Below are positions 51,799-60,477 of a stretch of 64,000 bases of DNA, piece after piece (within the stretch, counting starts at the first letter, position 1; the number at the start of each line of letters is the position of its first letter). This DNA is from Paenibacillus periandrae (GTDB lineage Bacteria; Bacillota; Bacilli; Paenibacillales; NBRC-103111), in NCBI RefSeq assembly GCF_022458865.1, contig NZ_JAJNMU010000010.1:62001-126000 (forward strand), in the 5' to 3' direction. A model generated the notes under the pieces. That model saw nothing but the letters and a program-made list of their open reading frames with translations. It made no database searches and was not told the origin of the DNA. Both the position numbers and the translations under genes were made by a program.

Positions 51799-54360
51799 CT
51801 ATTTGATTATTATAGGTAAAATCTGTAGCAGCATAAAGCGCATATCATCACTATCAATCTTTCCATCTTGATTGATATCGAACATATGAGTAGAGAAGTG
51901 TGACACGTCTTCTACGGTTATATTACCATCACCATTTAAATCAACGTAACCCAAGGAAGGCTGGGCCGAACGGTTGATCGTCACTTCAAAGGATTTTTGC
52001 TGGCCGTCATGCGTAGTTACAACGATTGTTAAAGAGCGGGTCCCCGTTGCTAAATTCGATACCAGGATGGAGTTCGCCGTGTACGTGGCCCCGGTTACGC
52101 TGAATGAAGCATTGGGATCGGAAAGAACTACACTCAGGTCCACTGATTTGATCTCATACCCTACATCCAGATGATAACTGTTGGAGGTACGCTGCAAAAT
52201 CTTATTCATATAAGTGATCGTACTGATATCAGCTACGCCCAAACCTTGCTTATTCACATCTATGGTGTAAGTCTTGCTGGATACATGATCAGGTGCTGTC
52301 ACTTTGACAGAAACGGTGTTAGACCCGATATGATTCAGATATACAGCGCCAGTTACCGTTGTGCCGTCAGCTATAATTTCAAATCTGGCTTGAGATTCAA
52401 CAGGAACAGCAAATACCTGAACACTGTAAACACTATTCATTACACTTGCTGCGTAGCTCGTCGTACCTGAGAAAAACGCTGGATTCAACGTGCCTGTACT
52501 CAGCGATAAACTACTTAAATCCGCGTTATTGCTCGCTGCTCGGCTGACCGTTGCCGTATAAGTCTTCGTTGAGTTATCCTGTGCCGTCACCACTACTGTG
52601 ACGGTATTAGCTCCTACATTCAATGGAACGGTTGCTGCATTGCCGCTGGTTACCGTGTTTCCGTTTACCTTAAGCGTCGACGTGTTATCCGCTAATGTTG
52701 GCGTCACTTTCAAGCTGCTTACAGGGTAAGCTACAGCACCTGTGTAACTGATCGTTCCTGATGCAAATGCTGGCGAAAGCGTTCCTTGATCCAGCATCAG
52801 ATTGCTTAAATCAGCATTATTACTCGGGGCTGCTCGATTAACTGTTACTGTATAAGTCCTCGTCGAATTATCCTGTGCTGTCACCACCACCGTGACGGTA
52901 TTAGCTCCTACATTCAATGGAACGGTTACTGCATTGCCACTGGGTGCTGCGTTCCCATTTACCTTAAGTGTCGCCTTGTTATCCGCTATTGTCGGAGTTA
53001 CATTAAGGCTGCTTACAAGGTAACCTACATCATTTGTGTAGCTGATGGTTCCTGATTCAAACACAGGTGTTAGTGTTCCTTGGTCAACAATCAAATTACT
53101 CAATTCGGCATTGCTGCTGGCAGCACGATTGACGGTAACTGTATAAGTCTTTTGTGTCGTGCCGTCCTGGGCTGTAACCAATATCGTGATGGTGTTAGAC
53201 CCTATATTCAATGGGATTGTTACGGCACTACCACTTGCAGCGGCGCTTCCATTGAGCTTAACCGTTGCATTACTGTCTGCTAAAATAGCGGTTACCTCTA
53301 TACTACTCACTGCATTAGCCACTGCAGAAGTATAGCTGATTGTTCCCGCTGCGAACGGAGGCGATAGTGAGCCCTGGCTAAGCGTCAAATTACTCAGGTT
53401 GGCATTCGTACTTAGTGCTTGCGATTCCATCCAGCCTTCTTGGCCTACAGCAACAAACTGGCTTTCACCATAAGCAACAGCATTGAAAAATTTTGTAGTA
53501 TTCGAGGTTTCATTCGTCCAGGCAACGCCGTCAGATGAGGAAATAATTTTCCCGTTATCACCTGCGGCGACAAATTTTCCAGCTCCATAAGCGGCACCGT
53601 TTATTCCTGCTGAACCGTTCGGAACAGCCCGCGATGTCCAAGTGGCACCATCTGGTGATGTGAGCAGGGTTCCCGATGACCCCACAGCTATAAACAAACT
53701 GCTGCCATAAGCTCCTCCCCACAGATCATTCGTTGTGCCTGAGGTTTGCAGTGTCCATGTAATTCCGTCAGATGAGCTATAGATAGTACCCGCAGATCCT
53801 GCCGCGATAAACTTTCCCCCACCGTATAGGACTCTATTGAGATCCTGTGATCCCTTAGTTTGTGAACTCCAGCTTATCCCATCTGTAGAGGTGGTTATTA
53901 CCCCACCTTTCCCAACGGCTACTATGCGGGACCCACTATAAGCAAGAGCATATAGGTCGTTAACCGTCCCCGAGGCTTGTTGAATCCAGGTCCCGCTATT
54001 ACCGGTAGGAGAAGTCATAATATTGGCAGCATTGGAGCCAACCGCAACCCATTGAGTCCCTGTATACACAGCATCATTAGGAATAAACGGAACAGCCTGT
54101 TTAACCCATGTAATCCCATCTGCAGACGAAACAATCTCACTGCTTACAGGATCAACAGCGAGCCATTTTCCTCCGCCAAAAGCAGCATTTTGAAGCTGCC
54201 CTGTGATCGTAGCGTTCGAGGTTTGGCTTGTCCAAATACCCGAAGCCATAACCATATTGTGAAAGCCATAGAATACGCTAAGCAAGGAAATCGCTAATAT
54301 GGTTAGCAGCAATTTGGGTGATTGCCGAAACTGCTTAGCTATTCGTATTCTGATCATCAT
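51799..54360 (-). CDS. Secreted beta-propeller / cadherin-like / dockerin-like protein
   Basis: An 853-residue exported protein. Signal peptide of about 40 residues (LLLTILAISLLSVFYGF, cleavage near VMASG). A propeller of six or seven repeats (about 40-310) has the pattern SSSDGITWTLQTSGTTNDLW with GxxFIAVG. Four to five cadherin-like beta-sandwich repeats of ~95 residues (about 318-795) follow, with LSNLxxxxGTLxPxFxSGTxSYT and TYTVTVNRA. The last ~50 residues hold two calcium loops, DLNGDGNITVED and DINQDGKIDSDD, as in a type I dockerin. No cohesin or scaffoldin gene is near, so the dockerin-like end may just bind calcium. GGGGGAT precedes the ATG. Probably a surface or matrix adhesion protein. 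Confidence 0.8.
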   Translation of the reverse strand: MMIRIRIAKQFRQSPKLLLTILAISLLSVFYGFHNMVMASGIWTSQTSNATITGQLQNAAFGGGKWLAVDPVSSEIVSSADGITWVKQAVPFIPNDAVYTGTQWVAVGSNAANIMTSPTGNSGTWIQQASGTVNDLYALAYSGSRIVAVGKGGVITTSTDGISWSSQTKGSQDLNRVLYGGGKFIAAGSAGTIYSSSDGITWTLQTSGTTNDLWGGAYGSSLFIAVGSSGTLLTSPDGATWTSRAVPNGSAGINGAAYGAGKFVAAGDNGKIISSSDGVAWTNETSNTTKFFNAVAYGESQFVAVGQEGWMESQALSTNANLSNLTLSQGSLSPPFAAGTISYTSAVANAVSSIEVTAILADSNATVKLNGSAAASGSAVTIPLNIGSNTITILVTAQDGTTQKTYTVTVNRAASSNAELSNLIVDQGTLTPVFESGTISYTNDVGYLVSSLNVTPTIADNKATLKVNGNAAPSGNAVTVPLNVGANTVTVVVTAQDNSTRTYTVTVNRAAPSNNADLSNLMLDQGTLSPAFASGTISYTGAVAYPVSSLKVTPTLADNTSTLKVNGNTVTSGNAATVPLNVGANTVTVVVTAQDNSTKTYTATVSRAASNNADLSSLSLSTGTLNPAFFSGTTSYAASVMNSVYSVQVFAVPVESQARFEIIADGTTVTGAVYLNHIGSNTVSVKVTAPDHVSSKTYTIDVNKQGLGVADISTITYMNKILQRTSNSYHLDVGYEIKSVDLSVVLSDPNASFSVTGATYTANSILVSNLATGTRSLTIVVTTHDGQQKSFEVTINRSAQPSLGYVDLNGDGNITVEDVSHFSTHMFDINQDGKIDSDDMRFMLLQILPIIIK
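52480..53420 (-). repeat. Intragenic tandem repeats of ~290 bp (cadherin-like domains)
   Basis: Three consecutive copies are still alike at DNA level. For example, the GTATTAGCTCCTACATTCAA stretch at about 52605 and 52900 is identical, and the surrounding 85 bp differ by only a few bases; the third copy near 53190 is more diverged. This points to recent domain duplication or gene conversion inside the secreted protein gene. Confidence 0.75.
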
Positions 54361-54417
54361 TAGATCCCCCTGTCATCACTTGCCTGATGCTGCATCCTTA
54401 ACACTTGAACTTTCATA

Positions 54418-54957
54418 CTATGACCGATTTGGGAAAATTCCGTTCTGACAAATGATGAAGTTCATCACAAGAAAGGGCTGCATGTTGTTGTGCGGTTGAC
54501 CCCCTCCAGTTGCAGAAAGTGCATTTGGATGCATAGTCACATTGGCATTTGCGCTGTATATTGGAGCTTGCTGCGGATGAGGTCTGCCCTGTGCGGGTGC
54601 CTCTGCCCAATAATGATTGGCAGGCTCGGTTGAAGAGCCCGGTATCTCATAAGCCTGTGCCGCATGAGTGTGTCTTGGCATTTCAGATGCGCTAAGCGCT
54701 AACGAATTGACACCGACTTGTTCACCTACAGTGCGAGGCGTTAAGCCTGCCCCCTGACCTTGATGCATCGGAGCAGCTCCATTCAGATTGGGTAAAGCAA
54801 AAGTTGAGGTGCCATTCCCGCCATACTGAACACCCAAAATGGAAAAAAGTGCTGTGTTCTGAGAGATTGATAGTAGCTGTCCATTACATAAGGCCCAATT
54901 TACCGGCGCAAAATTACCTGAGAAAATCCGTATTTCTCCAATATAAGCGTCTGCCAT
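54418..54957 (-). CDS. Phage-tail-collar domain protein (MdpB-like), copy 1
   Basis: A 179-residue protein with the tail-collar pattern: IGEIRIFSGNFAPVNWALCN at the start, GNGTSTFALPNLNG near residue 50, SEMPRHTHAA in the middle and GGGQPHNNMQPFLVMNFIIC at the end. Relatives are called microcystin-dependent protein (MdpB) homologues and are usually found in sets of three with a GNAT gene, outside prophages. AAAGGGGGG precedes the ATG. It is 15 bp downstream of copy 2. The function is unknown; a fibre- or sheath-like surface role is a guess. Confidence 0.85.
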   Translation of the reverse strand: MADAYIGEIRIFSGNFAPVNWALCNGQLLSISQNTALFSILGVQYGGNGTSTFALPNLNGAAPMHQGQGAGLTPRTVGEQVGVNSLALSASEMPRHTHAAQAYEIPGSSTEPANHYWAEAPAQGRPHPQQAPIYSANANVTMHPNALSATGGGQPHNNMQPFLVMNFIICQNGIFPNRS

Positions 54958-54972
54958 ATGATTAACCCCCCT

Positions 54973-55470
54973 TTAACTCCTTGATGGATAAATCCCTTGT
55001 GTTGCAATACAATAATTCAACGTCAAGTAGGGCTGCATATTGGAATGAGGCTGACTGCCACCAGTATTGGCAATTGCTGTTCCATTCATTGGTGTAATAG
55101 CTGCTGCAGGGCCATATAGGTTGTTTTGCATACCCCATACTTGGTTTTGAGGGGAAACGCTTGTTGAAGGATCTGATGAGCCCTGAGCCAAGTGCGAATG
55201 AGTTGGCATTTCATTTATATTTAAAGTATGACTTGCTTCTCCCCCTTGTTGCCCAAGCGTAAGGTTTGAACCCACATGAACAGGAACGCGTCCTCGCAAG
55301 TCAGGTAAAGCAAACGTCGTTGTACCATTTCCTCCGTACGTGGTGCCAAGCAGCGAGAAGAGCGCTTGATTGGTGGCAATCGACATGGTTTGACCATTAC
55401 ACAATGCCCATCCTCTTGGGGCACGCGCATAGGAAAACAACCGAATTTCAGCTAAAAAAGGATCTGACAT
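54973..55470 (-). CDS. Phage-tail-collar domain protein (MdpB-like), copy 2
   Basis: 165 residues: LAEIRLFSYARAPRGWALCN, GNGTTTFALPDLRGRVPVH, NEMPTHSHLAQGS and GGSQPHSNMQPYLTLNYCIA. The collar fold is full length. CGGAGGTG precedes the ATG. It is the middle gene of the trio, in the same frame direction and closely spaced, so all three are likely co-expressed and may form mixed assemblies. Confidence 0.85.
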   Translation of the reverse strand: MSDPFLAEIRLFSYARAPRGWALCNGQTMSIATNQALFSLLGTTYGGNGTTTFALPDLRGRVPVHVGSNLTLGQQGGEASHTLNINEMPTHSHLAQGSSDPSTSVSPQNQVWGMQNNLYGPAAAITPMNGTAIANTGGSQPHSNMQPYLTLNYCIATQGIYPSRS

Positions 55471-55506
55471 TTAAGCACCTCCGACTCGATTTAGTAAATA
55501 AAACGG

Positions 55507-56010
55507 TTAGTCAAAAGACGGGAAAATTCCTACCAGTGCAATAATAAAGGTAATTGTCAGGGAGGGCATCATGTTGTCGTGCGGCTGATTCCCACCTTCC
55601 AGTGAGACGGTTTGCTGGTTCAGCGTGACAGGATTGCCATTCGCCTCAGTATACGTTTTAGCTACGTTGGTCGCCCAAATGGCATTGCTTGGAGAGGCTT
55701 GAATTCCCGTTTGGGTAGAAGCTTGAGGCACATGGGTATGTTGAGGAAGCTCATTGGCTATAAGGGTAACGGTCTCGGTACCACCCTTAGCCCCTAAAGG
55801 GTAGGCAGTAGTTGAATGGATGGGGATTCTCCCTTGAAGATCAGGCAGTGCAAAAGTGGACATCCCATCGCCTCCAAACGTCGTTCCAATCAAAGTGTAA
55901 AGAACCTCGTTCTGAGATATACTCATCACTTGGCCATTACACAACGCCCAACCTGCTGGGGCGTAGTTTCCTGCAAACATACGAATTTCACCTACATAGG
56001 GTATAGCCAT
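55507..56010 (-). CDS. Phage-tail-collar domain protein (MdpB-like), copy 3
   Basis: 167 residues: VGEIRMFAGNYAPAGWALCN, GDGMSTFALPDLQGRIPIH, NELPQHTHVPQAS and GGNQPHDNMMPSLTITFIIA. GAGGTGAAAG precedes the ATG. It is the first of the three tandem copies, 53 bp after the GNAT gene. No other phage structural gene lies in the window, so it is not read as part of a prophage. Confidence 0.85.
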   Translation of the reverse strand: MAIPYVGEIRMFAGNYAPAGWALCNGQVMSISQNEVLYTLIGTTFGGDGMSTFALPDLQGRIPIHSTTAYPLGAKGGTETVTLIANELPQHTHVPQASTQTGIQASPSNAIWATNVAKTYTEANGNPVTLNQQTVSLEGGNQPHDNMMPSLTITFIIALVGIFPSFD

Positions 56011-56062
56011 CTATCTTTCACCTCATTATATTATTCGTATGAACACGCCAGTAAAGCTCTTC

Positions 56063-56530
56063 TTATTCGTTGAACCATATCATATTTTCATATAATCCAT
56101 TGCTTCCAACACTTGTAAAACCAAGTCGCTCGTATAACCGTTTAGCGGGATTGTGCTGCAGAACGCTGAGACGAATCGATTTTGTCGTTGGCAGTCCTTC
56201 TCCAGATTGTAAGGAACGAATCATTAACGTACCTATTCCTTGATTGCGAGATTCCGGTAATAACGCAATATCGATAAGTTGGATTTCTTTTGCTGTAATA
56301 CCGTACATCACACGACCCACACGAAGATCGTTATATAAAATGATATAGTGGTTCGCATCAGGAAATTGAGCCTCATAAGAACGTCTTTGCGCAGTCCATT
56401 GCATATGGAGAAAAGCATTCGTTGCTGCAGCATCCCAGCCCCACGTCACTATTTCAGCTTCTCGAGTGCTTGCATAAAGATTATATAAAAAGGATTCGTC
56501 ATTAGAAGTAACCTGAATCGTATTCAGCAT
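56063..56530 (-). CDS. GNAT-family N-acetyltransferase
   Basis: A 155-residue acetyl-CoA-dependent acetyltransferase. The acetyl-CoA-binding motif is in LPESRNQGIGTLMIRSL (R/QxxGxG/A type), followed by SVLQHNPAKRLYERLGF, the usual late GNAT motif. I chose ATG at 56530 (GAAAGGG upstream) over 56590. It is the first gene of the unit with the three tail-collar proteins, an association I recognise from other Bacillales and proteobacteria. Modification of one of those proteins or of a small molecule is possible; nothing in the sequence decides. Confidence 0.82.
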   Translation of the reverse strand: MLNTIQVTSNDESFLYNLYASTREAEIVTWGWDAAATNAFLHMQWTAQRRSYEAQFPDANHYIILYNDLRVGRVMYGITAKEIQLIDIALLPESRNQGIGTLMIRSLQSGEGLPTTKSIRLSVLQHNPAKRLYERLGFTSVGSNGLYENMIWFNE

Positions 56531-56710
56531 AATTCCCTTTCTATGTAAGAAATACTCACAATATGGACATTCCTCTTTATCCAATAACATGATATCATCA
56601 ACTTAACGCCATTAATTACATATTCTATAACCACTTAAAAACTCCTTTTTTCGAGTCGATATTGATTGCTTTTTTCGCTTCTACTTCTATACATGACATC
56701 AAGGTTAAAT

Positions 56711-56742
56711 TTCGTAAATTATCGTAAATAATTATCGCAAAT
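56711..56742 (+). promoter_or_regulatory. Three direct repeats upstream of the PhoX-like gene
   Basis: TTCGTAAAT (56711-56719), ATCGTAAAT (56721-56729) and ATCGCAAAT (56734-56742) lie 115-150 bp before the start codon in a 328-bp gap. They could be regulator binding sites, but they do not match the TTAACA-type Pho box well. A weak promoter (TTGCCG at 56765, TTATCT at 56789) follows. Nothing else is seen in this gap. Confidence 0.4.
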
Positions 56743-56858
56743 TGATTATAAATTATTTGTTTTTTTGCCGTTTTTCTCTCATTTTATGTTATCTTAAAAG
56801 AGTCTGTAATGATGATAATGCTAGACTTACATATACATTTCATTTTTGGAGGTTAGGT

Positions 56859-58541
56859 ATGGACGACAATAAGCAATTATCTCGCCGGAAATTTCTCGGT
56901 TATCTGGGAACCAGCACAGCGTATCTTGCAGTATCCTCTATGGGTCTCGGTTCCTTCGGTAAACGAGCGAATGCATCGGAAGCGAACAGGTCCCTATTCG
57001 ATTTTTCAACAATCAAGGTTTCGGATTCCTTTAACCCAACCCGGGATACAGCAGTAGCGAGTGATGATTTGGTACTGTCATCCGGTTTTAAATACGAGGT
57101 CATCGCAGCTTATGGAGACACTATTAATACGAAGGGCGACACGTTCGGGGATAACAACAGCTATACCGCTTTTTTTCCTCAAGACGGTTCCCGTGTTGAA
57201 GGACTGCTCTGGGTAGGTCACGAATCGACGAACGAATTGTTTCTTGAGGACGGCAATCAGCAGCGACATTTGACTTCGGCTCAGCAGCGGTCCTTGTTAT
57301 ATAATCAAGGGGCTTCCATCTTGAAGGTGTTTCGTAATGATAAGGGCCTTTGGAAAATGGATACCAAGTCTGAATATGCCCGACGTATCACAGGACTTGA
57401 TGCTGTTGAGCTGACGGGGCCGGTGCGTGGAACCAAGGCGGTACACCATGCAACCCGGGTCCAAGGTACATTAGCCAACCGCGGTGGCGGTACAACCTTA
57501 TGGGGTACCGTGCTTACCTGCGAGAATCAATTCGAGTCTACATGCAGGAGCACAGGCCTTGACCCGTTACATTATGGATGGGTTGTAGAGGCTGATCCTT
57601 ACGATGCTAACGCCACACTGAGGAAGCACACAGCATTAGGACGATTTAATCACGGTAACGTAATGATGGGGTTAAGCACCGACGGCAAGGTTATCGTCTA
57701 CATGGGCGAGGATGCCGAGGACGCTTGCGTCTATAAGTTTATCAGCTCGAACAAATTTGATCCGGCGCGAGGCAAGGCCAACTCCGAGCTTTTAAACGAC
57801 GGAAAGCTGTATGCGGCGAATAAAGCAACTGGACAATGGGTTGAATTAACGATAGAGGCTGTGAGTCAATCCATTAAGAATCCTCGCTATAAAATACCGA
57901 GTGTATTGAATCAAACCCGGGAATCACTTATTGAGATATTTAAGGAGCAGGCAGACGTATTTGTATATGCGCGGGAAGCTGCAATTATTGTAGGCGCTAC
58001 GCTATCCGACCGTCCTGCAACGGTTACTATAAATCCGCAGGATCATACTTTGTATATTGCTTATACGAACAACGGTCGACGCGGAAACCTGCATGGACAA
58101 ATTATTCGTTTCTTTGAGAAAAACAACAATCTTGGAGCAACTGAATTTTCCTATGAGATTTTTGCAGTTGGCGGACCTCAAAGCGGGTTCAGCTCACCAG
58201 GCAGCCTTGCGTTCGATACCAAAGGCAATCTCTGGGTTTCGACGAATATTGCTTCGAGTCATTTGAATAAAGGCGCATGGGCTGAATTTAAAAATAACGG
58301 ATTGTACGTGATACCTGCTTCCGGCTCAACCAAGGAGACGCGGCAATTTGCATCCGCTCCATTCGATGCCGAATTTGACGGAGTAAGCTTTACCCCTGAT
58401 GAGCAGACCTTATTTCTGACGGTTAAGCATCCCGGAGAGACCACTGAGGAGCGGGTTAAACTGACCAGTACATGGCCGCACCGCTTCGGTGACAATATAC
58501 CGAGATCGGCATTGGTCGCCATTAACGGTTCCGCATTCTAG
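56859..58541 (+). CDS. Tat-exported PhoX-like phosphatase/DUF839 protein
   Basis: A 560-residue exported protein. The twin-arginine signal SRRKFLGYLG (residues 8-17) is followed by a hydrophobic stretch and a cleavage region near RANASEA. The body matches the PhoX/DUF839 beta-propeller: FKYEVIAAYGD, LLWVGHESTNE, GRFNHGNVMMG, VVYMGEDAE-like VIVYMGEDAEDACVYKF and SSPGSLAFDTKGNLWVSTN. PhoX enzymes are calcium/iron phosphatases folded before Tat export. ATG at 56859 follows TTTGGAGGTTAGG; the longer reading from 56742 would mask the Tat signal. It is transcribed alone. Phosphatase activity is inferred from family only. Confidence 0.85.
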   Translation: MDDNKQLSRRKFLGYLGTSTAYLAVSSMGLGSFGKRANASEANRSLFDFSTIKVSDSFNPTRDTAVASDDLVLSSGFKYEVIAAYGDTINTKGDTFGDNNSYTAFFPQDGSRVEGLLWVGHESTNELFLEDGNQQRHLTSAQQRSLLYNQGASILKVFRNDKGLWKMDTKSEYARRITGLDAVELTGPVRGTKAVHHATRVQGTLANRGGGTTLWGTVLTCENQFESTCRSTGLDPLHYGWVVEADPYDANATLRKHTALGRFNHGNVMMGLSTDGKVIVYMGEDAEDACVYKFISSNKFDPARGKANSELLNDGKLYAANKATGQWVELTIEAVSQSIKNPRYKIPSVLNQTRESLIEIFKEQADVFVYAREAAIIVGATLSDRPATVTINPQDHTLYIAYTNNGRRGNLHGQIIRFFEKNNNLGATEFSYEIFAVGGPQSGFSSPGSLAFDTKGNLWVSTNIASSHLNKGAWAEFKNNGLYVIPASGSTKETRQFASAPFDAEFDGVSFTPDEQTLFLTVKHPGETTEERVKLTSTWPHRFGDNIPRSALVAINGSAF

Positions 58542-58579
58542 ATGCATCTGCCAAGCGTAAATCGGATGAACCCAAAGAC

Positions 58580-58628
58580 CCATGAGATTAGAGAGAAAAT
58601 CTTTCTCCGTTCTCATGGATCTTTTAAT
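58580..58628 (+). terminator. Terminator of the PhoX-like gene
   Basis: CCATGAGA (58580-58587) pairs with TCTCATGG (58611-58618), enclosing GAGAGAAAATCTTTCTC, and is followed by ATCTTTTAATTT. It sits 38 bp after the stop codon. Confidence 0.8.
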
Positions 58629-58656
58629 TTACATAAAATGGTAAAAAAACCCTCTT

Positions 58657-59673
58657 TTATAAGGTAACTTGCCAGAATGCGATATTTTCTCTTTTCCAGG
58701 TATAAGAGACGAATATACGTTTTCCGTCGGCAATAATGGCAGGGTAAGAGTATTCTCCCACCTGATCCTCCAGAACGAATTCATCGTCCCAAGTATGTCC
58801 ATTATCATAAGACGCTCTTAGCACCAGAGGCGTACGTGGCCCCCAATTGACCCCAACCGGATTAAATGCCAGGATCAACACGCCGTTATCCATTCTCGCT
58901 ACGTCAATACCGCTGTTATTATTAGGAAGCGGTGTCGGATATGCCTTAGACCAGGTATGTCCCGAATCTGATGAATCGCTCCTATACACATAACCTTCAC
59001 TGCTTCTCAGCAGCATATGTACCTTCCTAGGCTGCGACTCCCAAAGCGTAGGCTGAATCACACCTCTACCAAAAAAGGATTGCTCCGAAACCGGAATATC
59101 GCTGCCTGTCACAGCTTCAATGCTGCTGTAGTCCAGCTCCTGGATCCAGATATCTCCGCTTCGTATCCACGTGGCCCCTTGATCTGCAGAAATGTCGACA
59201 AAAGCCTTCCAAATACCGTCCTCAGTAGATGCCGGCGCCAACCATGTACCGTCCGAGAGCACAATGGGCTTATTTCGTACCGGACCTCTGCCTCCGCGGT
59301 CGCCTTTTACCAGCTCAACCGGCAGTGACCACGTGTATCCGTTATCCTTGGATACGATAACTTGAGTGCTCCATTCCTTGAGAAGCTGTCCGACCTTGTA
59401 AAAAAGCACAAGCTCGCCATGATCATTCCAAAAAAAGACGGGATTCCAATGAGGAATTCCGTCAGCAGCTGCTAACTGGATGGGAAACGTCCATGTTCCC
59501 TTGTGTCTCCGTGAATACCAGATAGCAGAGTCACCCGCTCCTTCCTTGCTGCCTGCAAACCATGCCGTCAACATGTCACCATCCGGGAGTATCGCCAAGC
59601 TGGATGCGTGACAGCTCTCGAATGGTGCCTGGGCAGTCATAACTAATTCCTTGACCGCTTCAGTAAACATCAT
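58657..59673 (-). CDS. BNR-repeat exo-sialidase-like protein 1
   Basis: A 338-residue six-bladed propeller of the sialidase superfamily without a signal peptide. Four Asp boxes are visible: VSKDNGYTWS, ISADQGATWI, DSSDSGHTWS and ASYDNGHTWD. The N-terminal ESCHASSLAILPDGDMLTAWFAG and GGRGPVRNKPIVLSDGTWL resemble the GH33-like/BNR_2 group often found in plant-glycan and uronide operons, so true sialidase activity is not assumed. It is the last gene of the unit, 46 bp after the RraA-like gene. Confidence 0.82.
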   Translation of the reverse strand: MMFTEAVKELVMTAQAPFESCHASSLAILPDGDMLTAWFAGSKEGAGDSAIWYSRRHKGTWTFPIQLAAADGIPHWNPVFFWNDHGELVLFYKVGQLLKEWSTQVIVSKDNGYTWSLPVELVKGDRGGRGPVRNKPIVLSDGTWLAPASTEDGIWKAFVDISADQGATWIRSGDIWIQELDYSSIEAVTGSDIPVSEQSFFGRGVIQPTLWESQPRKVHMLLRSSEGYVYRSDSSDSGHTWSKAYPTPLPNNNSGIDVARMDNGVLILAFNPVGVNWGPRTPLVLRASYDNGHTWDDEFVLEDQVGEYSYPAIIADGKRIFVSYTWKRENIAFWQVTL

Positions 59674-59719
59674 GGACCGCCCCTCGCCTCCTCAAAAAGC
59701 TTGTTGTGTCGGATCGCTT

Positions 59720-60463
59720 CTACCATTCGCCTTTTCGTCCGAATTGGGCTTGAGCTGCAGCTCCGAACTGATTTCCTGCCTCTTTCATTCCTTGCAGTAA
59801 AGCATTCATCTCGATACCTGCCGTATTGCGCCCTGATGTTATAACGGTGTCACACTCATTTTTATCCATAAACCGCGTCGCGTCAAGCAGTCCGGCCTGA
59901 TCCTCCTCAGGAATGACGAGAAAGCCGTGTTTGTCGGCATGAATCAACTGCCCGGGCTTGATTGTGATGCCGAAGACCTCAACTTCACAGTTCCAGCGCA
60001 CTGGCCAGCTATAGGCATGACCAATACACATTTTGCTGGCAATCGCTTTGAACCCTGCATTATTCATTTCATCGAGATCGCGGATCGCTCCATCCGTAAT
60101 CGTTCCGACGCAGCCGAGGGAACGGTGCATATTCGCACCTACCTCCCCCCAATAAGAACCATACGCATACGGTTTATCCAGATCCTGAACGACCACGATT
60201 TTCGGTCCGGGAATGCTGGCAATATATTCGCGATATTCAACCTGGGCGTTCGGATTTCTGGTCTGATGGTCGGGATTGCTCGGCTCACACACTACAGTCA
60301 CCGCATATCCAACCATAACTCCCATATGTGGCATGAAGTCTTTGGTTTCCTCCAGGTTAAAGCCCGTTCTGCGATCATGCTTGGAAATTTGTTCCCAGCC
60401 ATTAAAGACTGATGGCGTATTCCAACGTTTGAGCTGCAGCAATTCGCTATGGGTTAAAGTCAT
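59720..60463 (-). CDS. RraA-like aldolase/decarboxylase family protein
   Basis: A 247-residue member of the RraA/HMG-CHA aldolase family. The divalent-metal and substrate motif is GSYWGEVGANMHRSLGCVG followed by TITDGAIRD, with the conserved Arg-Asp pair; a flexible C-terminal tail follows. Relatives cleave 4-hydroxy-2-oxoacids to pyruvate or decarboxylate oxaloacetate; the RNase E-inhibitor role is irrelevant outside enterobacteria. AGGAGGAAGC precedes the ATG. Set among BNR proteins and a sugar-binding protein, it may break down a keto-acid formed from the released sugar. Confidence 0.83.
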   Translation of the reverse strand: MTLTHSELLQLKRWNTPSVFNGWEQISKHDRRTGFNLEETKDFMPHMGVMVGYAVTVVCEPSNPDHQTRNPNAQVEYREYIASIPGPKIVVVQDLDKPYAYGSYWGEVGANMHRSLGCVGTITDGAIRDLDEMNNAGFKAIASKMCIGHAYSWPVRWNCEVEVFGITIKPGQLIHADKHGFLVIPEEDQAGLLDATRFMDKNECDTVITSGRNTAGIEMNALLQGMKEAGNQFGAAAQAQFGRKGEW

Positions 60464-60477
60464 TCTGAGCTTCCTCC

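Noticed and set aside
51799..54360. Sialidase or cellulosomal enzyme
   Set aside because: The propeller repeats lack a catalytic domain pattern and no glycoside hydrolase motif was seen; the dockerin-like end alone does not make it cellulosomal.
54418..56010. Prophage or tailocin remnant
   Set aside because: Only collar-domain proteins and a GNAT gene are present; no terminase, portal, sheath, holin or integrase appears anywhere in the window.
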